Shown one piece after another: positions 37,994-47,518 of a DNA stretch of 64,000 bases. The DNA lies in assembly GCF_017353175.1 (NCBI RefSeq), contig NZ_JAFMYW010000002.1:186001-250000 (forward strand), written 5' to 3'. The position numbers were made by a program, and so were the translations under genes. The notes under the pieces are model-generated. The model worked only from the letters and a program-made list of their open reading frames with translations. It ran no database searches and was not told where the DNA came from. The stretch's first letter is position 1. Each line of letters opens with the position of its first letter. The DNA is from Fibrella forsythiae. Its GTDB lineage: Bacteria > Bacteroidota > Bacteroidia > Cytophagales > Spirosomataceae.

Positions 37994-38012
37994 CCAGTGA
38001 CCGACTATAAGG

Positions 38013-38060
38013 TGACAAAAAAAGTGGGCTGGTGTAACAACCAGCCCACTTTTTTTGTCA
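38013..38060. terminator. Terminator of the susCD operon, module 1
   Basis: A perfect 20-bp stem (38013-38032 with 38041-38060), including AAAAAAA and TTTTTTT tracts, surrounds an 8-base loop. It lies 19 bases after the susD stop. Confidence 0.9.
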
Positions 38061-38278
38061 GAAGCTTATGGTTAAAGCATAATCTGCTTTGCTACACCAC
38101 AGTCTTTATCCAGTTGACTAAAACCAGGCTGATTGAATTTCACACTTTCGGTTAGCCTTGGTCCAAAAGGGCACAAATCAGACAGCTCAGTGAATAGTCT
38201 GACGTACAATTTACTAAGAACAGTTAGCTGTTGCACTCAGCCTTAACTCACGGCAAAGACGCTACGTATCGCTCAATT

Positions 38279-38312
38279 AAAAAGGCCAGCCTCTCACGAG
38301 GCTGGCCTTTTT
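38279..38312. terminator. Terminator of the susCD operon, module 2
   Basis: AAAAAGGCCAGCCTC (38279-38293) pairs with GAGGCTGGCCTTTTT (38298-38312) around TCAC. On the minus strand it follows the susD stop at 38329 and ends in T residues. Confidence 0.9.
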
Positions 38313-38328
38313 AATATATCTGAACAGC

Positions 38329-40089
38329 TTAGTAACCAGGATTCTGTTTCAGCACGCTTGAGCCTTGCAAATCGATCTGTGTTTGCGGCAGGGGCAGGTA
38401 TTCGTTCTTACTTGCGGTAAACACAGCACCACTGTAGGCATTGGACAACTTCGTCTTCTCGTAGGCAAGGAAGGCGTTGAGTGTTGGCTCGGCCACGCCC
38501 CAACGAACCAGATCAAAGAACCGTTGGCCTTCTTCGGCCAGTTCCAGTTTACGCTCGAACCGCACCGTTTGACGAGCCACCGCCTGCGATGCAAATGCCG
38601 AGGCAGGATATGGGCTGATGACATACTTCGCCGCTGGCTGACCAGCCGTTGTCAGAACGAAACCAGCGGGGTTGGCCGCCCGGTTACGTACCTGGTTCAC
38701 GTAACTCATTGCCGTAGTCAGGCTTCCTACTTCCACTTCAGCTTCAGCGGCCATTAACAGAACATCAGAATAGCGCATCAACACGATGTTTGTGGCCGAC
38801 CAGCCTTTCGTCCAGTTCGATACGTCAGCTACTTTGCCTTGTTGAGCCAGGTAGAAAACGTATTTTTTAGTCGAATAAGGGCCGCCAAATGCCTGGTTAC
38901 GCGTCCAGGCGCTGGTGAAGTCGCCGTAATCCAGATAAGGGATACCTCGACGGCCAACCGTATGGTCTAAACGTGGGTCGATGTTTCCGGCGTCTGGTGT
39001 AAAGGCATCACCCGGTAGCAAGCCCATGTCTGTTTTTATCTCATTCGTGCCGCTATTATAAGCTCCGTTGGCAAGTGCATTATCTACTGGTAATCCGTTG
39101 GCGTTGGTACGGAACGAGTTAGCCAAGTCAAAGCTAGGCTTGAAGAAGTCGCAGCAAGTGGCACCGATACCCGCACTGTAGGGGTAGTTCAGATTCAGGT
39201 CACCTGAGGCTGCGTCTGAGCTACCGGCGTTTGCTACGTTCTGCGTTGAGAAAATGGCCTCCTCGCTGTTCTCGTTGGCCGAGTTGAATACCTGTGCATA
39301 CTGAGGAACCAGACCAAACTTTTTACCATTGGTTGTTTTGCCATTGGCAATGATCAGGTCATACAGTGCCTTCGCTTCTGCGTACTTCCTTTGATACATG
39401 TATGTTCTGGCCAGATAAGCCGCCGCCGCCCATTTGTTGGCCCGGCCAGCCTGCGTGTTCGTCTCAGCCAGGTTGTCGTAGGCATACTTGAAATCAGCCT
39501 CAATCTTAGGCCAGATATCGGTATTGTTCGGGATCGCCTTGATCGTAGCACCAAAATCAGAGCCGTAATCAACCGTCTCGTCGATATAAGGCACCATGTT
39601 GAACGTGCGCTTCAGATCGAAATAGTACAGGCCACGCAGGAAACGCGACTCGCCCGATAACTGCTGCTTGAGGGCGGCTGTTACCGTAGGATCGGCTGAT
39701 GGAAGTAGCCGAAGTACCGAGTTGGCGCGGCTCACCCCTTCGTAAAGCGCCTGCCAGCGAGAATTTAATTCAGCGCTCGAGGCATTGATCAGGTACGTTT
39801 CAAACGGCGTAATGGCATTAAAGTCAGCCGGGTCAGAGCCCTTGTTGGCGTCGCCTCCCATGATACTGCCATATACCCAGTTGGTGGGGCTGGCCGTTTG
39901 TGAGTAGCCACGGCCATTCAACTGAGCGTAGGTACTGATCAATAGTCCCTGTAAACCGTTATTCGTGGTCAGGGCTGTATTAAGCAACTGGCCAGCAGGA
40001 GTTACGTCGAGAAACGTATCCTTACAGGCTATTGAAATTACAGTCAGGAGTAGTAATGTACCGGCCCCTTTTGCGAGTGTCTTTCTCAT
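38329..40089 (-). CDS. SusD/RagB-family lipoprotein (mirror module 2)
   Basis: This 586-residue lipoprotein has a signal ending in ISIAC (Cys22) and KDTFLDVTPAGQLL after it. It shares with the SusD of module 1 the helices SGESRFLRGLYYFDLKRTF and KWAAAAYLARTYMYQRKY, a double cysteine (ATCCDF against NCCGF), and the C-terminal RFERKLELAEEGQRFFDLVR and VLKQNPGY. It pairs with the SusC ending 82 bases upstream. The likeness of all three genes of this module to module 1 indicates an inverted duplication. Confidence 0.93.
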   Translation of the reverse strand: MRKTLAKGAGTLLLLTVISIACKDTFLDVTPAGQLLNTALTTNNGLQGLLISTYAQLNGRGYSQTASPTNWVYGSIMGGDANKGSDPADFNAITPFETYLINASSAELNSRWQALYEGVSRANSVLRLLPSADPTVTAALKQQLSGESRFLRGLYYFDLKRTFNMVPYIDETVDYGSDFGATIKAIPNNTDIWPKIEADFKYAYDNLAETNTQAGRANKWAAAAYLARTYMYQRKYAEAKALYDLIIANGKTTNGKKFGLVPQYAQVFNSANENSEEAIFSTQNVANAGSSDAASGDLNLNYPYSAGIGATCCDFFKPSFDLANSFRTNANGLPVDNALANGAYNSGTNEIKTDMGLLPGDAFTPDAGNIDPRLDHTVGRRGIPYLDYGDFTSAWTRNQAFGGPYSTKKYVFYLAQQGKVADVSNWTKGWSATNIVLMRYSDVLLMAAEAEVEVGSLTTAMSYVNQVRNRAANPAGFVLTTAGQPAAKYVISPYPASAFASQAVARQTVRFERKLELAEEGQRFFDLVRWGVAEPTLNAFLAYEKTKLSNAYSGAVFTASKNEYLPLPQTQIDLQGSSVLKQNPGY

Positions 40090-40125
40090 TTTCTATATTT
40101 TTAAATAGATTAGATCGTGTGTATT

Positions 40126-40162
40126 TTGATTGAGAAGCTTGATAATCAGGCTTCTCAATCAA
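40126..40162. repeat. Hairpin between susC and susD of module 2
   Basis: TTGATTGAGAAGC (40126-40138) pairs perfectly with GCTTCTCAATCAA (40150-40162) around 11 bases. It may give different levels of SusC and SusD from one message. No comparable hairpin was seen in the 38-base gap of module 1. Confidence 0.6.
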
Positions 40163-40171
40163 AAAGGTTGT

Positions 40172-43100
40172 TTAGAAACCGATGCTCAGGCCAGCGTTGT
40201 AGCTCCGTGTGATCGGGTAGTTACCCACGTCGATACCGAAGTTGCTATCAGCCGCACCGCCAACACCTGGATCGAGGCCTTTGTAGCCCGTGATGGTGAA
40301 TACGTTGTTGGCAGCCAGCGAGAAACGTACCCGGCTCAGACCCAATTTGCCAACTAGTTCAGCAGGTAGTGTGTATCCGATGGTTACGTTCTGCATCCGT
40401 AGGTACGAGCCGTTCTCTACGTAGAATGAGTTAGGCACCGTATTAGTGCTGAAGTTGCCAACATCTTCAAAAATTGGCTGCATCGTGCTCGTATTTGTAG
40501 GCGTCCATGAATCTTTCACCCGTGCGCTGATGGCTGCTCCTGAGAACGATGGATAGAAATCAGTGAACCATTTCGACATGTTGAAGATCTTGTTCCCCAG
40601 CGATGAATACAGGTACGTTGCCACGTCGAAGCCTTTGTACGTGAACCGGAGATTCAGACCGCCGGTGAATTTCGGAATCGGGCTACCAATGAAGGTGCGG
40701 TCATCATTGTTGATCCGACCATCACCATTGACGTCAGCATAGCGGAACCGACCTACACCTGCGCCTTCCTGCGTAGGAGCAGCCGTCACTTCTTCTCTTG
40801 TCTGGAACAGACCCACTACCTGATAACCGAAGAACGAAGCCAGCGGCTGACCAGGCTGGTTGCGCGTTTCTGGTAACGACAGCCGGTTTGTTCCCGGGGC
40901 TACGTCGAAGTAAGGAACACCGGGGGCCAATGACTGAATTTTGTTGTTCAGAATGCTACCCGTTACGTTTACTTCATACCCAACATCACTGCTGGCTACC
41001 TTGCCACGCGTAATGATCTGAAGATCAATACCTTCGTTACGCATGCTGGCAATGTTTACCGATGGTGCCGTTGCCCGCTGACCAATTACACCGGCAATTG
41101 GTACCTGAAACAACAGATCTTTGGTGTCTTTCCGCCAGATATCAAGTACAACGTCGAGCTTACCGTTGAAGAACGACCCGTCGATACCGATGTTCGTTGT
41201 TGTGCTGGTTTCCCATTTGGCATTGGGGTTACCAATCCGGCTCCGGTAGAAGCCCGGATCTACGCCCGAGTTCCCCCCGCTGATGTCATACGAATTGGCT
41301 ACGTTCGACTGGTAGAGGCTATACTGGTTGTTTGGGTCTACGTTGTTTGAGTTACCCATCTGTCCCCAGCCACCGCGAACCTTCAGGTCGGTAACAAACG
41401 GAATATCTTTCATGAACGGCTCGGCCGATAAGCGCCACGCCGCCGAGATGGCCGGGAATACGCCATACCGGTTGGTAGCACCAAACCGCGATGAACCATC
41501 GCGACGGATCACACCGGTAACGATGTACTTATCCAGCAGGCTGTAATTGACCCGGGCAAACTGCGAATAGAAGTTTACACCGCTGAACAGGTCACTGTTC
41601 GATTGCCGACCAGACGCTGAAGATGTAGTGATGTTGGCGTAGTTCGGATCAGTAGAGAAGGGGTTCAGGCCCGAACCGCTCAGGTTACGACCAAAACCAG
41701 TGTTCAGGGCCTCCAGACCCACTAACACGTCGACGCTATGAATACCAAATTTGCGCTTATACTGCGCCGTGTTCGTGAACGTCCAGGCGATGCTGTAACC
41801 GGCACCTTCGTTGATCCGGAAACCACCGTTGTTACCTTCGGCGTTTTCGTACGTATTGCGCGACGTCGTTTTGTTGTAGTAGTTTGACAAAGCACCACCA
41901 ATGCTGCTGCGGATAGTCAGGTCGGGAATGATGTCATACTCCAGGTAGGCATTGCCGAAGAAACCGATGTTGAAGTTCCGGTTGTTCTTGGCGCCATCTC
42001 GTGAGGCAACCGGGTTGGCTGGGTTGTTAAACCCTTTTGCCGCCGTACCAGCGTAACCACCGAATACATCATACACCGGAATGATTGGCGCCATCCGGAA
42101 AGCCGTCAGGATCTCGCTTTCTTCCTGCGACAGGTTTTGCCCTGCATTACCACCTACCTGACCAGAGTTGTCGATGTAGGTAGCCTGTAGGTTCTCGCCG
42201 AAACGCAGCTTTTTGCTTTTCAGGATGTCAAATTCAGAATTGGCGCGGAATACGTACCGGCTGAAGTTGTTGTTCAACAGAATACCCGCCTGCGTTTGCT
42301 GGCTAACGCTGATGTAGTACCGGCTGCTTTCGCTACCGCCCGAGAAACCCAGTGTGTGGCGCATCAAAGGTGCTGTCCGGGTGATGGCTTTATACCAGTT
42401 TGTACCGGCCTGATTGGCGCGCGTAACCTGATAAATGCCACCCAGCGATGGGTCAATGTTGTACTTGGCCCGTTCTGCGGCGAGGTCTACGCCACCCGTT
42501 ACACCAAAGCGATTACCAACCTGTAGGTACTCAGGCAGCACAGGTGTCAAGCCCTGACCGTACTGGCCGCTGGCAATACCCGTGAAGCTGTTGGGTCCAA
42601 TAGTACCGCCATTGGCCAGAATCCGGTTACGCACGGCGTTCCAGGTCCAGTCGGCCTGTTCCTGCGGATTCAATACGGCGGGAGCAACACCTGGATCGGT
42701 GATACCATACAGACCGTCGTAGGAAACAGTTAGTCGCTGCGCCTTGCGCTGGCCTTTCTTCGTTGTAATAACAATAACACCGTTGGCCGCCCGCGCTCCA
42801 TAGATAGAAGCTGCAGCCGCATCTTTCAGAACCGACGTCGATTCGATATCGTCAGGGCTGAGGTTACCGATACCGCCCGTAGGCACACCGTCGACAACAT
42901 AAAGCGGCTGGTTACCACCAAAGGCGCCAAAACCACGTACCCGAATGGTATTGTTAGCACCCGGCTGCCCGCTGGCAATAACCGTTACCCCGGCAATCCG
43001 ACCCTGTAACTGCGTTTCAACGTTGGCCGACGGAACTGCCGCCAGATCACGTGATTTCACCGTTGATACAGCACCCGTATTATCGCGTTTGCTGTCTGTC

Positions 43101-43447
43101 GAGTAACCCGTTACAATCACCTCGTTCAGGGTTGAGGCTTCTTCCTGAAGTTGAACCGCAACAGTAGTACGCGTGCCTACCGTAACGTCTGTCGACTTAT
43201 ACCCGATAGCCGATACCGTAATTACATCAGCTGAACCGCGAAGTGTAAGTGTAAATGCCCCGTTGGCATCGGTCGTTGTGCCGATCGTTGTGCCCTTAAC
43301 AACAACGGTAGCTCCAGGAACCGGATCGGTATTACTGGTAACCGTACCCGTAATCCGCCGGTCCTGCGCCATAGCACTAGTGCCCCAGAGTAATACGAAT
43401 GCCCCCAGTAATATATACCGGAAGGTATTGTAAAATTTTGTGTTCAT
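40172..43447 (-). CDS. SusC/RagA-family TonB-linked outer-membrane channel (mirror module 2)
   Basis: The 1091-residue protein has a signal peptide (about 1-27, ending in GTSAMAQ), a regulatory-like domain (RRITGTVTSNTDPVPGATVVV), LNEVIVTGYSTDSKRDNTGA, a plug domain (IRVRGFGAFGGNQPLYVVDG; IYGARAANGVIVITTKKG) and a barrel ending in TRSYNAGLSIGF. It is a full-length paralogue of the SusC at 32967-36203. On the same strand it is followed by its SusD; on the other side it is divergent from the second FG-GAP lipoprotein across a 410-base AT-rich gap. The ligand is unknown. Confidence 0.94.
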   Translation of the reverse strand: MNTKFYNTFRYILLGAFVLLWGTSAMAQDRRITGTVTSNTDPVPGATVVVKGTTIGTTTDANGAFTLTLRGSADVITVSAIGYKSTDVTVGTRTTVAVQLQEEASTLNEVIVTGYSTDSKRDNTGAVSTVKSRDLAAVPSANVETQLQGRIAGVTVIASGQPGANNTIRVRGFGAFGGNQPLYVVDGVPTGGIGNLSPDDIESTSVLKDAAAASIYGARAANGVIVITTKKGQRKAQRLTVSYDGLYGITDPGVAPAVLNPQEQADWTWNAVRNRILANGGTIGPNSFTGIASGQYGQGLTPVLPEYLQVGNRFGVTGGVDLAAERAKYNIDPSLGGIYQVTRANQAGTNWYKAITRTAPLMRHTLGFSGGSESSRYYISVSQQTQAGILLNNNFSRYVFRANSEFDILKSKKLRFGENLQATYIDNSGQVGGNAGQNLSQEESEILTAFRMAPIIPVYDVFGGYAGTAAKGFNNPANPVASRDGAKNNRNFNIGFFGNAYLEYDIIPDLTIRSSIGGALSNYYNKTTSRNTYENAEGNNGGFRINEGAGYSIAWTFTNTAQYKRKFGIHSVDVLVGLEALNTGFGRNLSGSGLNPFSTDPNYANITTSSASGRQSNSDLFSGVNFYSQFARVNYSLLDKYIVTGVIRRDGSSRFGATNRYGVFPAISAAWRLSAEPFMKDIPFVTDLKVRGGWGQMGNSNNVDPNNQYSLYQSNVANSYDISGGNSGVDPGFYRSRIGNPNAKWETSTTTNIGIDGSFFNGKLDVVLDIWRKDTKDLLFQVPIAGVIGQRATAPSVNIASMRNEGIDLQIITRGKVASSDVGYEVNVTGSILNNKIQSLAPGVPYFDVAPGTNRLSLPETRNQPGQPLASFFGYQVVGLFQTREEVTAAPTQEGAGVGRFRYADVNGDGRINNDDRTFIGSPIPKFTGGLNLRFTYKGFDVATYLYSSLGNKIFNMSKWFTDFYPSFSGAAISARVKDSWTPTNTSTMQPIFEDVGNFSTNTVPNSFYVENGSYLRMQNVTIGYTLPAELVGKLGLSRVRFSLAANNVFTITGYKGLDPGVGGAADSNFGIDVGNYPITRSYNAGLSIGF

Positions 43448-43857
43448 ATGGTTGAGACCATTAAATTGTGAAAATGAATCAATGTATATTGATACGTCTT
43501 TAGGTTAAAGTATATTTTGATTTTTTTTAACTTAGTTCTGACATTAAAATTTGAAAATACATAAAATTATTCGGAAAATATTTATGTAACATTCTGTATT
43601 ACAGGTATTTACGATAAACTAGTGTCAGTGAAAATAAATTTATTTATTTAAAGTAAATTGTTGGTTTATATTGGTTTGCAAAAAAAATTTTTACTCATAA
43701 AATAATAGATTATTACTTAATCAATAAAAGAATTATATACTTAGAAAAATCCTTATTTGAATCTATTTTCTTGTATAATTACTGAGTACCTCAATTATTT
43801 TAATTGAGTTTTAAGAATTAATTACTGTACTTTGTTATTTAATTATTGTGATATACC
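43448..43857. other. AT-rich divergent control region between susC and FG-GAP copy 2
   Basis: These 410 bases contain no gene and are far richer in A and T than their surroundings (for instance around 43500-43760). Both flanking genes are read outwards, so their promoters must lie here. The equivalent gap in module 1 (32720-32966) is 247 bases and less extreme. Confidence 0.7.
43804..43834 (+). promoter_or_regulatory. Possible promoter of FG-GAP gene copy 2
   Basis: TTG (43804-43806), 21 bases and TACTTTG (43828-43834) resemble the Bacteroidota consensus with one base missing from the -7 box. It lies 23 bases before the ATG. Confidence 0.3.
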
Positions 43858-46800
43858 ATGTTGCACCGTACCCTGTCAATTGCTTTCCTGTTATCCTTCG
43901 GTGGTTTCTTAACTGCCTGTCAGTCCTCATCGTCCAGTTTATTTTCACTACTTCCGGCAGAGGAGACAGGCATCACCTTTGCCAATCGGATTTCTGAGTC
44001 TGACTCGATGAGCATTCTCGATGTAGAATATTTCTACAATGGAGGCGGCGTGGCGCTGGGCGATTTCAATAATGATAGCCTGCCCGATGTCTTCTTCACG
44101 GGCAACATGGTGGCTAACCGGCTTTTCCTGAATAAGGGTAGCCTGAAGTTCGATGACATTACCCAGTCGGCGGGCGTAACGGGCAACGGCAAATGGTGCT
44201 CAGGTACGTCGCTGGTCGATATCAATAATGATGGCTGGCTGGATATTTACGTGAGCGCCACGCTGAGCAAGAGCGACAAACAGCGTGAGAATCTGCTGTA
44301 TGTAAATCAGGGTGTACGCGACGGGAAGCCGGTATTTAAGGAAATGGCCCATGACTATGGTATCGCCGATAACAGTCATACTACGCACGCCGCCTTTTTC
44401 GATTATGACAACGATGGCGATCTGGACCTTTACTTATTAACCGACCGCATCGACGATTACCCGAACGTATATCGGGCAAAGGTCGACGATGGTTCTTCAC
44501 TGAATACCGACCGGCTGTACCGCAATGACCCTAACCCGGCACTGGGCCATCCGGTGTTTACTGATGTCTCAAAGCAGGCGGGAATCCGGCATGATGGTTA
44601 TGGGCTGGGACTGAATATTGTGGATATGAACCGGGATGGCTGGAAAGATATCTACGTGACCAACGATTACCTGACCGATGACCTGCTCTATATCAATAAC
44701 CACGATGGCACCTTCACCGACCGCGCCGGAGAGACATTCAAGCATACCAGCAACACGGCGATGGGGAACGACGTGACCGATATTAACAATGACGGACTGG
44801 TTGATGTGATTGCGGTGGATATGATGCCCCGCGACAATTACCGGAAGAAGATGATGCTGGCCGCCAACAGTTACCAGACGTACCTGAACAACGATGAGTA
44901 TAAATACAATTACCAGGTTGTTCGGAATACCCTGCAACTGAACCAGGGTACGCGCCCCAATATGATTACTCCCGCCTTCAGTGAAATCAGCCTGCTGGCC
45001 GATGTAGCCGAAACCGATTGGAGCTGGGCACCGATGGTAGTCGATTTCGATAACGACGGCTTCCGCGACTTGCTCATCACCAACGGGTTTCCCAAAGATG
45101 TTACCGATCGGGACTTTATGACCTTCCGGGCCGAGAACGGTAAGGTGGCCACCAAAGACTATACGCTGGCCCAGATTCCGGTGGTCAAGATCAGCAATTA
45201 CGCCTTCCGCAACAATGGCGATCTAACCTTCTCAAATGTCACGCAGGATTGGGGAATAGACGTTCCCTCGTTCTCGAACGGGGCAGCCTACGGCGACCTC
45301 GACAACGATGGCGATCTGGATTACGTGGTCAACAACATTAACGATTCGGCCTTTGTTTACCGCAATAACCTGATTGAACAGAAAGGCGATCAGGCCAACT
45401 ACCTGCGGGTGAAATTTGCCGGGTCGGCGCAGAACAGGATGGGCCTCGGCGCGTTTGTTGAACTACACTATGGCCGGCAGAACGAACAGCAGCAGGTGTA
45501 TGAACACAGCCCTTACCGAGGGTACCTTTCAACGGTAGAGCCGGTTGCTCACTTCGGGCTGGGGGCCGTGAAGACAATCAATGAAGTACGGATTATCTGG
45601 CCTGCACATGACAACCAGCCTGCGCGGCAACAGACCTTACGCAACGTCAAGACCAACCAGGTGCTGACGGCCGATATCCGAAACGCTACCGAACCATTGT
45701 CTTTGCCGGTTAAGAAGCCCGCCTTGTTCAACGAGGTGACTGATTCACTACAGGTAGCCTACGTGCATCAGGAGCCGGAATACATCGATTTTAACACTCA
45801 GAAACTATTGCCGCATAAACTGTCGCAGTATGGTCCGAGCGTATCGGTGGGTGATGTGAACGGCGACGGCCTGGATGATCTGTTCATTGGTGGAGCAAGG
45901 GCCAACAAAGGGCGATTTCTGCTGCAGACTGCCACGGGTGGCTTTGCGGAGAAAGACCTGCTGCCAACTGGCAACGTACCTGGAAACAAACAGGAGGAAG
46001 ATATGGGTACGTTGCTCTTCGACGCCGACGGTGATGGTGACCTGGATTTATACATCGCCAGTGGCAGTACCGAGGGGCAGGCAAATTCCGCTTCTTTCCA
46101 GGACAGGTTCTATATCAATAACGGCGGCACGTTCACGCTGGGCACAGGTACGTTGCCGGCCAATACTACCAGTAAATCGTGCGTAAAAGCGGCTGACTTC
46201 GACGGCGACGGCGACCTGGACCTTTTCATTGGTGGCCGGGTAATACCTGATCAGTATCCCAAAGCCACATCGAGTCTGCTGCTTCGTAATGACAGCAAAC
46301 CCGGCCAGCCACACTTTACCGATGTAACGGCGCAGGTGGCACCCGTTCTAACCAATATCGGTCTTGTCTGCGATGCCCTCTGGACAGATCCAGACAATGA
46401 TGGCGATGTTGATCTGATGCTGGCCGGCGAGTTTATGCCCCTCACGTTGCTGACCAACAACGGCGGGAAGCTGACGAACCAGGGCGCAGCTAACGGGCTG
46501 GCTAAATCGGTTGGTTGGTGGAACTCACTGGTTGCCGGCGATTTTGATCGAGACGGTGATATTGACTACATAGCCGGTAACCTTGGGCTTAACGCCCGCA
46601 TGCGCGCCACCAACGAAGAGCCCGTGCGCATGTATGCCGGTGATTTCGATAACAATGGTTTTTATGATGCCATACCAACCATCTTTATTCCTGATGCAGA
46701 CGGCAGGCGGCAGGAATACACCTTCCACGGGCGCGAAGACCTGATTAAGCAGATGATCGTGATGCGCCGACGGTTTCCCTTCTACAAAGATTTCGCTACG

Positions 46801-47454
46801 GCAACAATCGATAAGCTCCTTACGCCCGAAGAGCGGCAGAACGCTACAGTACTGGAAGCCAACTACCTGCAATCTGCCTACGTAGAAAACAAGGGCAACG
46901 GCACCTTTGCCATCCGAGCCTTACCCGTACAGGCGCAACTGGCTCCGATTTTCGGCATGGTTGCCGACGATGTGGACCGCGATGGCAATCTCGATGTTAT
47001 GCTGGTAGGTAACGATTTCAGCGGCGAAGTGCTGGCTGGCCGTTATGATGCATTGAATGGCCTGTGGCTCCGGGGGAACGGAAAAGGCAACTTCACGGCA
47101 CAATCCATTAACACGAGCGGCTTCTACGTACCTGGAAACGGCAAAGCGCTGGCGCAACTGATTGATAATAAAGGCAGTGAACTGCTTATAGCTTCGCAAA
47201 ACAGAGGGCGCCTGTGTATTTTCCGCAATAGCAAACCGGTGCGGCGTATACGACTAGGCTCTACCGATGCATCGGCGTTATTGACCTTTGCAGATGGCAA
47301 AAAGCAAAAGGTAGAATTCAGCTATGGCAATTCGTTCCTGTCGCAGTCGGCCCGCGTGCTGACGGTAAGCCCGCAGGTAAAGGCCGTTGACATTATGGAT
47401 TCGCAGGGTCGTAAGCGGTCGGGATTCCAGCCGAACACACTGGTAAAGAACTAG
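43858..47454 (+). CDS. Large FG-GAP/VCBS-repeat lipoprotein with ASPIC domain (copy 2)
   Basis: This 1198-residue protein has a good lipobox, GFLTAC (Cys21). FG-GAP repeats of the D-x-D/N-x-D-G type follow (DFNNDSLPDVFFTGN, DINNDGWLDIYVSAT, DYDNDGDLDLYLLTD), with the ASPIC-type segment NRMGLGAFVELHYG to EVRIIWPAHDNQPARQQT in the middle and further repeats to the end. It parallels copy 1 residue for residue over long stretches, for example the WNSL and AGNLGLNARMRA region and YAGDFDNNGFYDAIPTI. The repeats should bind calcium and form propellers. The biological role is unknown; genetic pairing with SusC suggests a part in ligand capture at the cell surface. Confidence 0.85.
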   Translation: MLHRTLSIAFLLSFGGFLTACQSSSSSLFSLLPAEETGITFANRISESDSMSILDVEYFYNGGGVALGDFNNDSLPDVFFTGNMVANRLFLNKGSLKFDDITQSAGVTGNGKWCSGTSLVDINNDGWLDIYVSATLSKSDKQRENLLYVNQGVRDGKPVFKEMAHDYGIADNSHTTHAAFFDYDNDGDLDLYLLTDRIDDYPNVYRAKVDDGSSLNTDRLYRNDPNPALGHPVFTDVSKQAGIRHDGYGLGLNIVDMNRDGWKDIYVTNDYLTDDLLYINNHDGTFTDRAGETFKHTSNTAMGNDVTDINNDGLVDVIAVDMMPRDNYRKKMMLAANSYQTYLNNDEYKYNYQVVRNTLQLNQGTRPNMITPAFSEISLLADVAETDWSWAPMVVDFDNDGFRDLLITNGFPKDVTDRDFMTFRAENGKVATKDYTLAQIPVVKISNYAFRNNGDLTFSNVTQDWGIDVPSFSNGAAYGDLDNDGDLDYVVNNINDSAFVYRNNLIEQKGDQANYLRVKFAGSAQNRMGLGAFVELHYGRQNEQQQVYEHSPYRGYLSTVEPVAHFGLGAVKTINEVRIIWPAHDNQPARQQTLRNVKTNQVLTADIRNATEPLSLPVKKPALFNEVTDSLQVAYVHQEPEYIDFNTQKLLPHKLSQYGPSVSVGDVNGDGLDDLFIGGARANKGRFLLQTATGGFAEKDLLPTGNVPGNKQEEDMGTLLFDADGDGDLDLYIASGSTEGQANSASFQDRFYINNGGTFTLGTGTLPANTTSKSCVKAADFDGDGDLDLFIGGRVIPDQYPKATSSLLLRNDSKPGQPHFTDVTAQVAPVLTNIGLVCDALWTDPDNDGDVDLMLAGEFMPLTLLTNNGGKLTNQGAANGLAKSVGWWNSLVAGDFDRDGDIDYIAGNLGLNARMRATNEEPVRMYAGDFDNNGFYDAIPTIFIPDADGRRQEYTFHGREDLIKQMIVMRRRFPFYKDFATATIDKLLTPEERQNATVLEANYLQSAYVENKGNGTFAIRALPVQAQLAPIFGMVADDVDRDGNLDVMLVGNDFSGEVLAGRYDALNGLWLRGNGKGNFTAQSINTSGFYVPGNGKALAQLIDNKGSELLIASQNRGRLCIFRNSKPVRRIRLGSTDASALLTFADGKKQKVEFSYGNSFLSQSARVLTVSPQVKAVDIMDSQGRKRSGFQPNTLVKN

Positions 47455-47518
47455 TTGGCTCAGCAGGTCAGTATTGTCTGCCGACAAACGGAGTGTATGA
47501 AGTTGTAAGGCGTTTTGG

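Larger units (their letters stand above)
37994..38328. other. Gene-free centre of the mirror-image susCD locus
   Basis: The 335 bases between the two convergent susD genes contain one strong terminator at each end and about 220 bases between them. I see no open frame, RNA gene or repeat in that central part. It is the point about which the two modules are symmetric. Confidence 0.7.
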
